A stretch of 64,000 nucleotides of DNA from Argentina anserina. Lineage: Eukaryota > Streptophyta > Magnoliopsida > Rosales > Rosaceae. The notes beneath the pieces were generated by a model. It did not search any database, was not told the DNA's origin, and was given only the letters and a program-made list of their open reading frames with translations. The stretch covers positions 1,674,001 to 1,738,000 of the forward strand of contig NC_065877.1 in the NCBI RefSeq assembly GCF_933775445.1, written 5' to 3'. This document shows positions 49,701-62,839 of the stretch, in pieces. Each line of letters starts with the position of its first letter. Position 1 is the stretch's first letter. The position numbers were made by a program, and so were the translations under genes.

Positions 49701-50215
49701 GCCACAAAGCGTATGCATATTACTTATGAAGATGCAATAATTGACCATATGCTGACCAACTAACACTTGATGAAATCCAACAGTAGTATCATGTAATGTA
49801 AGCCATGCATTCTAACAAAAAAAAATCAAAAACCAATTCTAGTTAATTGAAACAAGCCACAAATTGTAAACATATCACTTATGAAGATGTAATAATTGAC
49901 CATATTAGCAACAACTAACACTAGATGAAAATCCAATAGCAGTATCATGTAATGTAAGCCATTCTACCAGAAAAACAAATATCAAAAACCAGTTCTAGAT
50001 AATTGAAAACAAGCCACAAAGCGTATGCATATCACTTGTGCAGATGTAATGATGAAAAATCCAATAGCAGTATCATGTAATGAAAGCCATCGGAAATACC
50101 AGTTCTAGATAATTGAAAACAAGCCACAAATTGCAAACATCACTTCTGCAGATGCTATTGACAATTGACTATGCTTAACAGCAAACACTTGATGCAATGC
50201 AAGTCCTTTTTAACA
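49701..50215. repeat. Tandem repeat of about 155 bp, four imperfect copies
   Basis: Units begin GCCACAAA at 49701, 49856, 50013 and 50123. Shared words include CACTTATGAAGATG, CAGTATCATGTAATG and CCAGTTCTAGATAATTGAAA. Unit 3 is shortened to about 110 bp and the last is partial. The array ends close to the stop codon of the minus-strand gene at 50298, so it may lie in that gene's 3' UTR. Confidence 0.85.
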
Positions 50216-50297
50216 AAAACCAGTGTTCTAGATAGTTCACAGTAACCACAATCACCCATTGCTCCTCTCTCATGATTGCATCAGGGCTTCAAATCCT

Positions 50298-51386
50298 TCA
50301 ATCACCGCGCGGGCGCTTATTATCTGACTGCTCATGCTCATGTGTTGGGTTTTCCTTGCGCTTCACTTCTCTGGCAAGCTCGTCCATAAGCTGCTCTACG
50401 GTGGTCTCAGGGAGCTGATGAGCCGCCTCATCATCCGAGTTAGGCTCCTCGGGATTGTCAAAAGCTGAAACACCCATAGCTCTTAAAGCAGCCTGCTCAA
50501 TTTCGCTTGCCGATACCCCAGCAGCAGCTGCAAGTGGCAGTATTGGGCCAGACGAAACTGGCAAATTCTCACTGCCAGAAAATAATTGAAACACAAGTAA
50601 TCGGGGCTTAGTTTCACACGCACAATAGTATCATCATTCAAACACATAAAAATTGAAACTTTCACAATGAAAGGCGGGTTTGAACACTTTCCCAGTAGCG
50701 AACTGCGCCGATGATGATTCACCCAAAAACGACACCGGTGACTGACCACTGAACGGCACCTGACCCAAGAACTGCGCCGATGATGGTTCACCCAAAAACG
50801 GCACCGGTGACTGACCGCCGAACGACACCTGACCCAAGAGCGGCACCGGTGACTGGCCCAAAAACGGCACCTGTGACTGACTCGTAGCCGGACGCAGAGG
50901 TCTGTACATCAATGAAATTTTTGAAATTCATCTGATTGAAAAACAAAGTTGTATTTTCAAGAAAAAAAGGAAACCAACGACTTACGGGTACATGGACGGG
51001 TTAGCCAGACCCGCCGAAGATAGAGGAGGGGGAGGAAGATTCAACTTCCCCAAGTCCAGTCCTTGAGTAGTGGGCAAACCTCCTCTCTGGTTTGGAGTTG
51101 GGACTTTGACTCCAGGATGAAGCCTCAGGTCCATCTGAGCACCTCTGGGGTTGATATTCACAGATTGAAGTGTTTGATTGTCCAAAACTGGTTCGGACAA
51201 CCCATAAGCAGGATGATACTGTGAAACATCCCGTCGTGGAGGGCCAAAAAGAATGAAATCCGAGGGGGCTCGGCCCTGAATGAAGCTCAAGAACCATGTC
51301 TTGATATTCTCACCGGTGACGGTGGAAGGAGGAGCTTCGATGGAGGTGGCGGTGAAAGAGACGGAAAAAGTTGTCAATCTTGTCAT
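50298..51386 (-). CDS. Unrecognised protein with repeated Pro/Phe/Leu/Gly motifs
   Basis: Three exons are suggested: 51386-50986, 50901-50688 and 50567-50298, giving about 294 residues. The first junction (TACCC/GTAAGT to CAG/A) is good. The second uses a weak donor (AAA/GTGTTC) and one of two close acceptors, so its edges are uncertain. Exon 2 encodes a repeat-rich segment in which QSPVPFLGE, PSSAQFLGQ and VPFSGQ recur in two rounds of about 30 residues. The N terminus (MTRLTTFSVSFTATSIE) is followed by a Pro/Gly-rich stretch. The C terminus has ASEIEQAALRAMG and ends acidic then basic (EQSDNKRPRGD), which could be a nuclear signal. No family is recognised. The ordered low-complexity repeats suggest a disordered protein. 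Confidence 0.65.
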
Positions 51387-51652
51387 TGTGGGAGAGGAGG
51401 ATGAATTGAGAGAGAGAGAGTGTGAGGGGCAGAATGTTAAAGATGAGATGAGAGAGGCTGAGAGAGGGAGTGTATTACCGGGGTTTGAAGGTACACAAGC
51501 TAGTTTCAGTAGTTTGCACCACCATGCAAAAACTTGCTGGTTTTGTCTTTACTACTGAGCATTCCTTGTAATATTCCGCACTCTCTCTCGCCATCACTAA
51601 TCCCTCCAAAAAAAAAAATCAAATTTTGCACTAGGTGCCACCACCCAGCTCA

Positions 51653-51695
<43 letters not shown>

Positions 51696-52815
51696 AAAAG
51701 ATATTCATTTAGACACCCTAAATTATAAATTAGTCATCTATTTTTTTAATTATAAGATTGTCATTCAATTAAATTTTTTATATTTATTTAAGAAGAAATT
51801 AAAATTATTATAAATGTTAAGAAAATTACAATGCCAATCTTATATTTCTATACTGCCTCTCTCTCGGGCTTGAGTATGAAAGACGACCCATTTGTGACTG
51901 AGAGAGACAACAACTCACCAATCCTCTGAAACCAATTTCAGGCTCGATACCCCTTGCCATCTAATACCACCATTGACCCTCTCCGCCGACCTCAAACCCT
52001 GCATTGCCGCCGAAACTTTTCAAGGTCACTTAGATCTCTTACATCACATATCAAGCTCCAAAACGAGATCAGTGGTTCATCGGCGTTTGAAAAATTGTTG
52101 TCGAACTCCTTCGTGACTGAGGAAGACGGTGACATGTCAGGCACTATTACTTGTTATTTCTTGGCATCATGACTTCAAGCGCGATTCTGTTGGCTTCGGG
52201 AAGAAGATGATTGGGATCCGAAACCATTATGCACTGAGGGTTCGTGTTAAAATGCTTCATCCCCCTAGCCACTAAGAATAAATTGAATTTAAATGGATTT
52301 GGTACTCTCTCTTGTTATTATTGAATATGTTCTGTTTTTTTTTTAATCTTTGCGCTCTTTGCGTTGACGCGCATAATTCGAACATTAGTGTGAGAAATTC
52401 TCACACCAAAATTCTCAGCAACTGAACCACTTGTGTCATGTGGTTATTTATCGACCATTAAGTACGATGGCTCTTTCGTAGCTTCACCATGAGCCGTGCT
52501 CTTTGGAAAGGTTTTAGTGCCGCCACTAGATACCCATCCTCGTTAATATCTCTTTCAACTACTGTAGTTAATGAAAATATTTACCATTTAATCCAAAGTT
52601 CCGAACATTACCTCCCATTTCTAAGCCGGGCTCCACACAACTCACCAATTGCCAGAGAAACAGAGTCGGAGCACGCGTCTCCCTGCCGCGAGTATAGTCC
52701 ACTCCCCCCACCACCGTAGTCTCTACCAAAAAGACAAAACTACCCCGGACCAAAACCCAGTCAAAAGCGACCCACCCAGCCACAATAAAATCGAAACCCA
52801 CACCCGAAAATTTCC
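51387..52815. other. Intergenic region with AT microsatellite
   Basis: It holds the 5' flank of the minus-strand unknown gene, an (AT)n tract at about 51654-51691, and an unassigned stretch at 51880-52180 with a 72-codon open frame of no known family. The right part (from about 52600) is the presumed promoter and 5' UTR of the WDR48 gene. Confidence 0.55.
51654..51691. repeat. (AT)n microsatellite
   Basis: About 18 uninterrupted AT dinucleotides. Likely polymorphic. Confidence 0.9.
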
Positions 52816-53667
52816 ACTCTCTTCAAAAAAACTCCGGCGAACAGTAGAAGAAGAAGAACACAGCAGCTCAGAAATTCGTCCCTGAATCGATAAGGTCGGT
52901 CATTCAATTCCCTTATTCTCCGATGAAATTCATAAAGCCTTTCAGTTTACTTTTAATTTCGTTTGGATGAAAACAAGGTCTGTTTTCGTCCTGCCGATTT
53001 TGCTCGTAATTAGAAACAGCTGGAGTGATCTGATTGGCTGCGTGTGATATGATCAATGAAGGTTGCTCTTCTCCTGTTTAATCTCCGATGAGGTTTTACC
53101 GAGCTCGGAGTCTTTGTTTCGTTTTACTGCGGGGGGTTAACTATTTCTCACTTAGATTCTAATTTGTAATTTCGGATTAGGTTTTGCAAATCTGTGGCAA
53201 TAGATTGATCGGCTCGCGTTGTAGTATTAACATAAAGCTGAGTTGTTAAAGCTAATCGGAACTTTTTTTTATAGGTTTGTTGTGGCACAGATGAGTGTCA
53301 TTTGGTCTTTTTAGGCAGTCTTTTGGTTGATTAGTGAGCATTGAGTGATGTAGTTACTGGTGTTAGGTAGCATTAGATAGCGGCGAGAGGTCGAATTATC
53401 GAATAGCATAGTCTTTAGTAGCTTTTCGACTAATTAATCAACCGGTCCAAGTTGTAACTGCATTAGGTTGTTCATTTAAATGAGAAAGTGCCTGTAGTCC
53501 ATCAGGAAACTGTTTATGCAACATAAGGACTACGTATGTATTTATTTATATGTATAATTTACGACTGAGGTTCCTTGTTTTGAGGAAGTCGTGATTTTTG
53601 TCCCCCCTATTGGAATTTTATGTTGATTATTTTCTTTTGTTTACTTTCTCTTATAGTTGTGTCTGCA

Positions 53668-56600
53668 ATGCACCGAGTGGGTAGTGCTGGGAACACATCC
53701 AATTCTAGTCGCCCTCGTAAAGAGAAGCGGTTAACGTATGTGTTGAGTGATGCTGATGACAGAAAGGTGAGTTATTTCGTATCTCTATACTTATTTTGAA
53801 AATATATGCCTTGACTTTGAGTAGTTTTGTTTTGTTTGATATATAAGTGCACAGAGTATATTATATGGGTCCTATTATATTGTACATGTTTATCTGCCTT
53901 TTAACATCAAGATATTCTTTCTTCTTCATGTACTTTTAGCATGGTATTGTTTTTAAGTCATTGATATTAAATGGTTTCTCTGTTTGCAGCATTGCGCAGG
54001 CATAAACTGTTTGGCTGTATTGAAGGGATCAGAGTCTGGGTCTGATTACCTATTTACTGGGAGTCGCGATGGAACACTTAAAAGATGGGGTGTGACAGAA
54101 GATGCCGCTACCTGCTCAGCAACTTTCGAGTCTCATGTGGATTGGGTACTCATTTTCCTTCCAATGCATTCTAGTATATGACAGGACTTGCAATTTGATA
54201 GAGGCTTAAATGGTGATGGTTTTTATTTCCCTAAAACAATAATGATGGAAATTCAGGTGTCTCATTTCAAGGTAACAGGGAGTCAAATTTTCAACTGGAA
54301 ATTGTAATTCATTTCATTCCAATGAGCCTAGTAAATGTTAGAAAGCAGAATGAAAAAAAAAGAGAGAAGAAATTTAGATTGTTTACAATCTTGTAGTCTG
54401 TGTTTTAAGCCACATGTTTACAAATCTGTAGCTTCCCTAAACTCTTTTTTTTTTCCCCACCGAACATTGACTATCTGTATGAGAAAGTGATTTGAGTTTA
54501 TGTACTTCACTGCATGCATAGGTTATGAACTTATACCTAGAGAGTGCTTCTGTTGTGCAGGTTAATGATGCTGTTCTTGCAGGGGATAATACACTTGTTT
54601 CCTGTTCTTCAGATACCACCCTAAAGGTTTGTTAGCCTTAACGTGTGTTGTTGGTTTTTGCAAATCATACATTCCTTTTGGGCTGTTCCTGAATTGTTAT
54701 TTATTGTAACTGTTTTGTCATTAAATTGTACAGACGTGGGATTGCTTGTCAGATGGAACTTGTACCAGAACTCTTCGTCAGCATTCTGACTACGTCACTT
54801 GTCTTGCTGCTGCTGAGAAAAATGTAATTTTCTTGTCAAATTTCTGATCAAGTAAAGTATCTGCTTCAATGGGGAAGGTTCTTGTTGGTGTATTCCTATT
54901 GTATATTTACTTTTTATTTAACTTTGGTAGCTTTTTCAAAGGCATCAAACAATCTACATAATAAGTATTTTATTATTAGATCATTCCATATTAATATCTG
55001 CGGAACATGGATTAGATAGATCACAACCTTATACATCACCATTCGACTTAAATTTAGACTGCTGTTGCATTTGCTGGCTTCCCACAAACAAAGAGTTAAT
55101 GCATCTCAGGGGATCTGAAATAATTTGAGTCAAATTTACAGAAACTTTCACATGCAATTACATTGGCCTTTTGTCTAGGTGATGAATATTTTGGGTATGC
55201 AGATTGCAGAAGATGATAATTGGTATTGTGCACTCTCTGCAGTTATTGTTTTGCTAAGAAAAAGTAACCTACAGTAATTTTTGAAGATCAAGAGAGGAGT
55301 AGATAAATTGTCCTTGGAAGAGATGCAAATATTTGGCACTTTTCAGGCTTCGTTGGTGATACAGTTTAGGGGCATTCTAGTTTGGTTAATCTCGATATGG
55401 CTGGGAGTTGTACTTCATTTGAAATGTTTTTCATCTGCTTGACCCGGACCAAAATTATGTCTTTCTTTATTTGCATCTGTTCCTTTTTAGTGCATTTCTC
55501 TTTTCTTTTGAATAAGAAAGTTTCTGATCCTTTTATAGTGTCATGCATTTTAGAGCAATGTTGTTGCCTCTGGTGGACTTGGAGGGGAGGTATTCATTTG
55601 GGATCTCGACGCAGCCCTTACTCCGGTCTCAAAATCAAGCGATTCTATGGAAGAAGATAGTTCAAATGGTACCAATGGTTCTGGAAATGCACAACCAATT
55701 ACAAGTTTACGTACTATCAGCTCTAGCAACAGCATTTCTATGCACACAACTCCAGCACATGGATATGTTCCAATCTCTGCCAAAGGTCACAAGGAATCAG
55801 TGTATGCATTGGCAATGAATGATAGTGGATCACTTCTTGTCTCTGGTGGAACAGAGAAGGTAAAAATCTGATGATCATGCTTGGTTATATGTTGACTTTA
55901 TTCTGTTTCTTGTGGTCATACCTAAAATCTCTTTAGAAAAAAAAAAGATCTAAATTGATTGTAGAACGTTCAATTTTCTAGTGCAAGGATAATGCAATAG
56001 TGTTAATAACTGTAAATAATATCTTGATTCCCTCTAGGTTGTGCGTGTTTGGGACCCAAGAAGTGGCTCAAAATCTATGAAACTAAGAGGGCATACAGAT
56101 AATATCAGGGCTTTGCTTCTTGATTCTACTGGCAGGTTGGTTGGATTTGCTCTTCATAGGGTACCTTCATTGAGCGCCTTATATGATATTTACTTGTAGA
56201 TGAATTGTATTTTAGTTCTTCATAATCAAAGTTTGTTGAATTGAATCCATTTGACTTGCATATGACTTTTACTCTTTCTAGTATTTTTTGAAATTTCTTT
56301 TATTGATGATAAAAAAACATATATATTTTGCATACGAGTTAGACCATGATCTCTGAGTAGAATGATCTATTGTTCCGTCATTTATTCTATCTTGTGTTTT
56401 CATGCAATTTTGTTTTGTTTTCGTCCACTGACCAAATTCTATTTGAACTTTCACTTTTGCAGGTTTTGCTTATCCGGATCTTCTGATTCAATGATTAGGT
56501 TGATAACTCACCTATTTCCTCATACAAATAATTAACATTCAAATGCAAGATGAATAATATTTACTTAGTTATAATTAGGTAATTTGGTACTTTCTCTGTT

Positions 56601-59280
56601 TTTTTACCTAATTTTCTGTCTATTTTGTAGACTATGGGATCTTGGTCAGCAAAGATGTGTGCATTCTTATGCGGTGCACACAGATTCTGTTTGGGCACTT
56701 GCCAGTACCCCAACGTTTAGTCATGTATATAGTGGTGGGCGAGACCTTTCTGTGAGTACAGTTCCTCCTTACTACTTGAGTTCCACCAGACATCTTTCGT
56801 CTTTGGCTGTTGGACATTGTTGCTAATCATTTTATGCTTAACTCTGTTTATATTCTCAGTTGTACTTGACAGACTTGGCCACAAGAGAGAGTCTTTTGCT
56901 TTGCACAGGAGAACACCCCATTCTGCAGTTGGCTTTAGATGATGATAGCATATGGGTTGCAACAACAGATTCTTCAGTTCATAGATGGCCTGCTGAGGGG
57001 CGCAACCCTCAAAAAATTATCCAAAGAGGTGGCGCTTTCTTGGCTGGGAATTTGTCATTCTCAAGAGCAAGGGTGTCCTTAGAAGGATCTACCCTAGTAA
57101 GTACATACTAGATGACCATTTCATAATTATATTGTTCTTGGGTCCTTGTGGGCTCTAAAGCTCGCTTATTAATGTCCAGGTCCCTGTTTATAAAGAACCA
57201 GTCTTTACAATTCCTGGAACCCCTGGAATAGTGCAACATGAAATATTAAATAATAGACGTCATGTCCTGACAAAGGTAATGCGGATTTCTCATATGTTAT
57301 TTTGATGTGTTTTGAGTTGAATTCGGTCCAAGTTTTGTGATGTGCAATCTCATTAACCAATGTAACTTTGTTAGGATACTGCTACTTCGGTGAAGCTGTG
57401 GGAGATTACTAGAGGTGTTGTTATTGAGGATTTCGGAAAGGTAATATATATTAATACAATGCTTTCTCTGGAAGCATTTCTTACCAAGTTTTCTTTTATA
57501 TATATATTTATAATTAAATGTTCATTTAAAGGGTCATCATAAGCATTTATCCTTTTAATGTGTATCATACAGGTCTCGTTTGAGGAAAAGAAGGAAGAGC
57601 TTTTTGAGACTGTGAGCTTCATATTCTACTGTTATTCCAGCTTTATACATCTGATGGTTTTATTTCTGAATTACTGATGCTTTCTGCTTTACTGTTTCAG
57701 GTAAGCATTCCTGCATGGTTCACTGTGGATACCAGGCTTGGAAGTTTATCTGTACATATGGATACCCCACAATGCTTTTCAGCAGAGATGTATTCTGCAG
57801 ACCTTAATATTGTAGGAAAGCCTGAAGATGACAAGGTAGATATCATCTTGACCTCCATAGTTTCTATAGTTGCTGCTCCCCCTCTTTCAGTGGGTTCTGG
57901 GAATTGTCTTACAGTTCATGTTTTATATGTTAACTAAGTTTGTACTGCAAAGGTGCTAGGATGCTTAACTAATGTGCTAGTTTATTGAGAGATCTTTACC
58001 CTACCCAAGCCACAGAAGTGGTTGTATCAGAATTGAATTTATTTCATGTAATTCTGCAGGTTAATTTGGCACGAGAAACCCTAAAAGGGCTCTTGGCTCA
58101 TTGGTTGGGGAAAAGAAAGCAAAGATTGGGAACACAAGCCTCAACGAATGGGGATGTGCCATCCGGAAAGGAAAGTACCCCCAGAATTATTACCCACTCA
58201 AGAATTGAGGCGGATGGTAATGCCGAAAATGATTCAATGGTCTATCCTCCTTTTGAATTGTCTACAGCTTCCCCTCCTTCTATCATCACTGAGGGCTCTC
58301 AGGGAGGACCGTGGAGAAAGAAGATCACTGATCTAGATGGAACTGAAGATGAGAAGGACTTCCCATGGTGGTGTCTGGATTGTGTGTTAAATAATCGCCT
58401 TCCTCCTAGAGAAAATACAAAGTAACTTTCTAATTTTTCATGTGTCTCTCTTGGTTCTGGCTGGAATTTCGATTTCTTATTCAACTTGCACGGGGTATAT
58501 TAAAACAAAACAAAAATAGATACTTCCCTGAGAATGCTATAAATTTTGTGCATCAGTTGTAATTTTACTTGTGCCATCATTTTCTTAACAGCTGCATCTT
58601 CTTGTGAATTGCTCTTTACATTATGAAAAGCCTTTATTACCTGGTTCCTTTCTCTTATATATCCTTGTCTCAACTTCTTTGTCTTCTGTTTACCTTCCAT
58701 TTTCACGGAACATTTATTTTTCAATATGTTGCTCATTTTTCATTTTGGTAATGAAACACTAGTATTCTTTGGCTTAACAATAATTGAGACTCTGAAATAG
58801 TTGCCTAATTTAGCATTATTATTGTTCTCGAAAGTAAGTTCTTCTGTGATCTATACAGGTGCAGTTTCTATCTACATCCATGTGAAGGTTCAACTGTTCA
58901 GATCCTTACACAAGGAAAACTAAGTGCTCCTCGCATACTACGAATTCATAAGGTAAAGTATTGGAATTCTGGTAGTTGTGCCACTGTTACTTCTATAAAA
59001 TTGGTCAGGTCAATTTCATGCTTATAAAATTGATGACCGGTGCTTCTATTGAGAAGTATTGTTTGGTCAACTTGATGTGTTCTGTTGGGTAGGTTGTTTT
59101 AAAGTTTGCACTTGACATCAAAATACTTTTCATTGTTTCTTTATTTGCTGTAGTCACCATTGAAATGAAGTTAATGTCTGTCTCCAGAATTCAATTTTCA
59201 GATAAAAGCTTTGGGGTTGTATATTATATTTGTCACACAGAGTTTGTGTTCGAGAAATGAAATTCGCTATCTGTGTGTGG

Positions 59281-59312
<32 letters not shown>

Positions 59313-60465
59313 TATCTGTTTCAAAAGTAAGAAAACTAAAAAAAAAAAAATGTTTGCAAATGCAACTCGTACTTTTGAGCATATGAATGCCTCAGGAAAC
59401 ACACACACATCCACACATACATATGAGTGTTCACTCTCTGTTAACCTAAGTTTACCATGGAGGCTAATACACTTAGTTAGCTTATCAATGAGGGTTAGCT
59501 TGACACAAGAAGTATAGTGGTTTACCTCCCTCTCTTGGGGTAGGCTACATCCACTTGAATCCACTAGTATAGGCAAATAGCCTTAAGTCATACAAGTAGT
59601 GGTTCGCCCCCCTCTAAGTGGGATGAGGGGTCCCTTTTATAGGTGAGGGAACCCCTCTCATTTACATATTCTTCAATGTGGGACAAGTGCCCCTCTAGGC
59701 TTACTATGGAGCCATCTTGATGAGGTTGGAAAGGTGACTTCCCGGTCGTGTCTTGGTGAGTTCCGACTATCATTGGAAAGTTTGTATGACGAGGTACGCT
59801 ATTGATATCATGGTTGAGCCACATAGTGACTTGTAGATCCGCCTAGAGAGTGATGCTTATGCTCGGTGGCATGCCATACTAGCTCTATGCTAGTAGGGGT
59901 GCCAACACTCTTCTATCCATATGACCTTGTGCCTAGTTTATCTATGAAGTATTCTTTGGCCCACTCGTCTTTGTAGACTGTTTTTGTGTGTGTGTCTGTG
60001 TATACTTAGTTAGTTTTGTTAATTTTGGCGGGTATGGTAGACTCTAAAATACAGTATGGTCAATTTGTTATTTTGGTGTGCAGGTTGTTAATTATGTAGT
60101 TGAAAAGATGGTCCTGGACAAACCATTAGATAGTGCAAATCCGGACTCAACATTTTCACCTAGTCTTGCTGGAGGGCCATTGTCTGTCATTGGAGATGGA
60201 TCTTTTCGGTCTGGATTGAAGCCATGGCAAAAGCTTAAACCTTCTATAGAGATATTGTGCAACAATCAGGCAAGTGGACAAACATTTTGGACGGTCAAAT
60301 ACGCTCTTTCAGTTTTACTCAGACTATCCTGTAAAAGTTTGACCATCTTTTTCTGTGTATGTGCAGGTCTTATCCCCAGACATGAGCTTAGCCACAGTAC
60401 GGGCGTATGTATGGAAGAAATCCGAGGACCTGGTTCTTAATTACAGGGTGGTTCAGGGCAGGTGA
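53668..60465 (+). CDS. WD40-repeat protein, WDR48/UAF1 homologue
   Basis: Seventeen coding exons are proposed: 53668-53766, 53990-54145, 54561-54626, 54734-54823, 55554-55859, 56038-56135, 56463-56498, 56631-56751, 56860-57096, 57180-57275, 57375-57440, 57573-57611, 57701-57835, 58060-58421, 58859-58952, 60084-60269 and 60367-60465. They give 761 residues, all in phase. WD40 repeats fill residues 25 to about 420 ([47 protein letters not shown]). The C-terminal half matches the DUF3337/WDR48 region, ending [19 protein letters not shown]. In animals UAF1 binds and activates deubiquitinases USP1, USP12 and USP46; the plant homologue is presumed similar. A 5' UTR intron (about 52893 to 53656) is likely. 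The intron after exon 16 is GC-AG, and the intron after exon 15 holds a solo LTR. Confidence 0.93.
59282..59311. repeat. (AT)n microsatellite in a WDR48 intron
   Basis: About 14 AT dinucleotides shortly before a poly-A run and a short CA tract. Confidence 0.85.
59439..59907 (+). mobile_element. Solo LTR or TRIM-like element inside a WDR48 intron
   Basis: The 469-bp element starts TGTTAACC and ends GCCAACA, with flanking CTCTC and CTCTT (4 of 5 match). It contains a TATA-like CCTTTTATAGG near 59633 and a GTGGGACAAGTGCCCC block typical of plant LTRs. There is no coding domain. It accounts for much of the unusual length of this 1.1 kb intron. Confidence 0.65.
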
Positions 60466-62640
60466 TTTTGCACAATTTTGTGGAGGTTAGGGTTTGGGCT
60501 TTTGCCTTATCCTTTTGAAATTCATTTACGCGTTTTGGCCATCAGTCACAGCATTGAAAATCAATTGTTTCCACTCTTTTTCTTTGGCTACACATTTTTC
60601 TAGCTCTTAATACCTCCATTGAAAATCATGAACTTGAGTCCTGAAAACTTAAATTCTCCGTACATGGGACTATAAGAGGCTGTGCCATCGTTCAATTTAC
60701 TGCTGTTAGGCATTAAAACGTCCATTTGGATAATAGTTATGTGCGTGGCTGCTTGTCTGAGGAGCTTAATTTATTATTCCACATCAGAACACAATGAGGA
60801 TGATTGTGAAAAAGAAACAATATCGACTTTTGAGATGCATTATTCTGGTGTTCATCTTTATAACACTGCTACAGACTGTAGCGTATGCCCTTACTTCAGT
60901 AGCGGCAATACCTGATGCATTGTTGTTGATATTCAAACTTGCAGGTCATAAATAGAAATATTTGATTCTTCTGGTACACATGGTAATCAGAACACTTGTA
61001 AAGTCTGATAGCCGATTGATTACCATATCCATGCATCCTCCAATTGCTGAGAAGGCTCTGGTTTGCATGTTCATGGGGCAGCTGCTATTATAAATTTTGA
61101 ACAACATTGCTGACATGCAAGCTTTGCTGGACATTGCGAATTAGTCAATTGATTGTCGGCGTATTGCAGTTGATAAAGAGTTTCTGACTGGATGAGAAAT
61201 GAACAGAGCTGAATTAGACATATGATGATGAAAGTCTTGTAGATTTGTATTGTTGGTTATGATATTTAGACATAGAATGTTCTAATGTGGAGGGACTATT
61301 TGACGATAATTTATTTCATGGAATAAAAGGTCCCAGCTCCAGATTTCTTATCCTTTCACCTCGTGACCAAAAAGATACCTCGTGTACCGCTCTAGAGTGG
61401 AGTTCTTATTTCTTGAGGACACTAAAGTAAATCCCAATTTTGCCTTGCCATTTTTACTTAAACATCCCGGGCTGGTAGTCCCAGTAGCCCAGTCTCTTTT
61501 GTTTTTCTTTCATCCGTTACTGTATGTTTTTCTTACTGTATGTTTCATTTGTGCATTTTATAACGTTCTTTAATTGTGCTTATGGGTCTCCACATGACCA
61601 GGTACCCTCTTCGCATTACATATAACAAATGGCCATGAAACATACAACTGAAAGCAACAAATAAAATGAGACATGTTCGACGAATTCCCATCATCCGTGG
61701 GATTTTCTGATTGTACATCGCTGCAAGTCTCGGTTTAGGCTTTCGTGATACCTGTTTCATCAAAGTTCTTTCCTAGAGGACCCGAAGAACCATATGGCCT
61801 TGAGATGTAGGTGAGAGGGTTCTAAACTTCTAATCCGACTAGTCCATTAAGAAATGGTGAGTATTGTGGCATGTTTCTCCTACAGCTACAGATTCTCTTT
61901 TGGTCATGGGTTGTATGGCTCGTCTGGTTGTCTCTGAGTCGCGACTAGTGGGAGTCATTTCTGTTTCAATCTCTTAATACGAGTTTATGTGCTTCCGAGT
62001 ATGGGAATTGTTGACTTTAGAAGCGTTATGGATAATCTCATTCGTATGATTCCTTGTTTGACCGGAAGAACGAAAGCTAGGAGTGTCTCTGGTTAACTTT
62101 GATCGCTATAGCTTATGTTTTTGAGCGGGAAAAATCCTACTACACTACACTACCATATTCCAACGGGGTCCCAATAGTCACCCATTTATAATATAGATAC
62201 AAGGGCGGAGCCAGATTTCATAATTAGTTAGGTTAGAAAAAAACTTACGATTATTTATGAACTATATATAGAAATGTAGGGTGTGTTAAAATTTAAAATA
62301 TTTAAAATTTAAATTTTAACACTAAAAATTTAACTAAAAATACGAGTTTTTTTTGTAATTTGAGATGGTATATAGTATAGCATGCAGTAGCCGTGTGTAT
62401 AGCTACGTGCTTGTATAGATATATAGATTGGTTCTCCTACTTCACTTGGATTTATAGAATGTTAGTGCTGTATGGGACTCTGGGCTGATCTTGACTGATA
62501 CTGAGATTTTAATTCTTCACATTTGGTAAAATTTCCAGAGCAGAGAAGATGCTTCTTTTGGAGCTTCCTTTCATTTTCGTTGTTCCATTCGTTAAACTGA
62601 GCGGTGTGGTATGTAAGCTAAGTACTTTTACCATCACTTA
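60466..62640. other. WDR48 3' region and intergenic spacer
   Basis: The 3' UTR of the WDR48 gene comes first; a possible acceptor (TTGCAG near 60945) hints at an alternative 3' UTR splice. From about 61200 on, no gene is seen. 62200-62420 is strongly AT-rich. Confidence 0.5.
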
Positions 62641-62839
62641 CAGGGTCGTCGGTTGTAAGCTCTGCATTCTCCCACATGGGGCCAATTGACAACCAGTGCA
62701 AAAAGCATGGACAAGACCCCAACTCTTTCTGTGCCACTCAGACCCTACTGAGGTACGATCCAAATTCTGGGCTAATAAGTTCCATGATTGCTGTGTTCAC
62801 TTGTGTAGCATTCGTTTCACATTCGCTGTACCCTTTTGC

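Noticed and set aside
59439..59907. Cassandra-type TRIM with a 5S rRNA-like promoter
   Set aside because: The TG/CA ends and size were suggestive, but no 5S rRNA-like internal block is visible.
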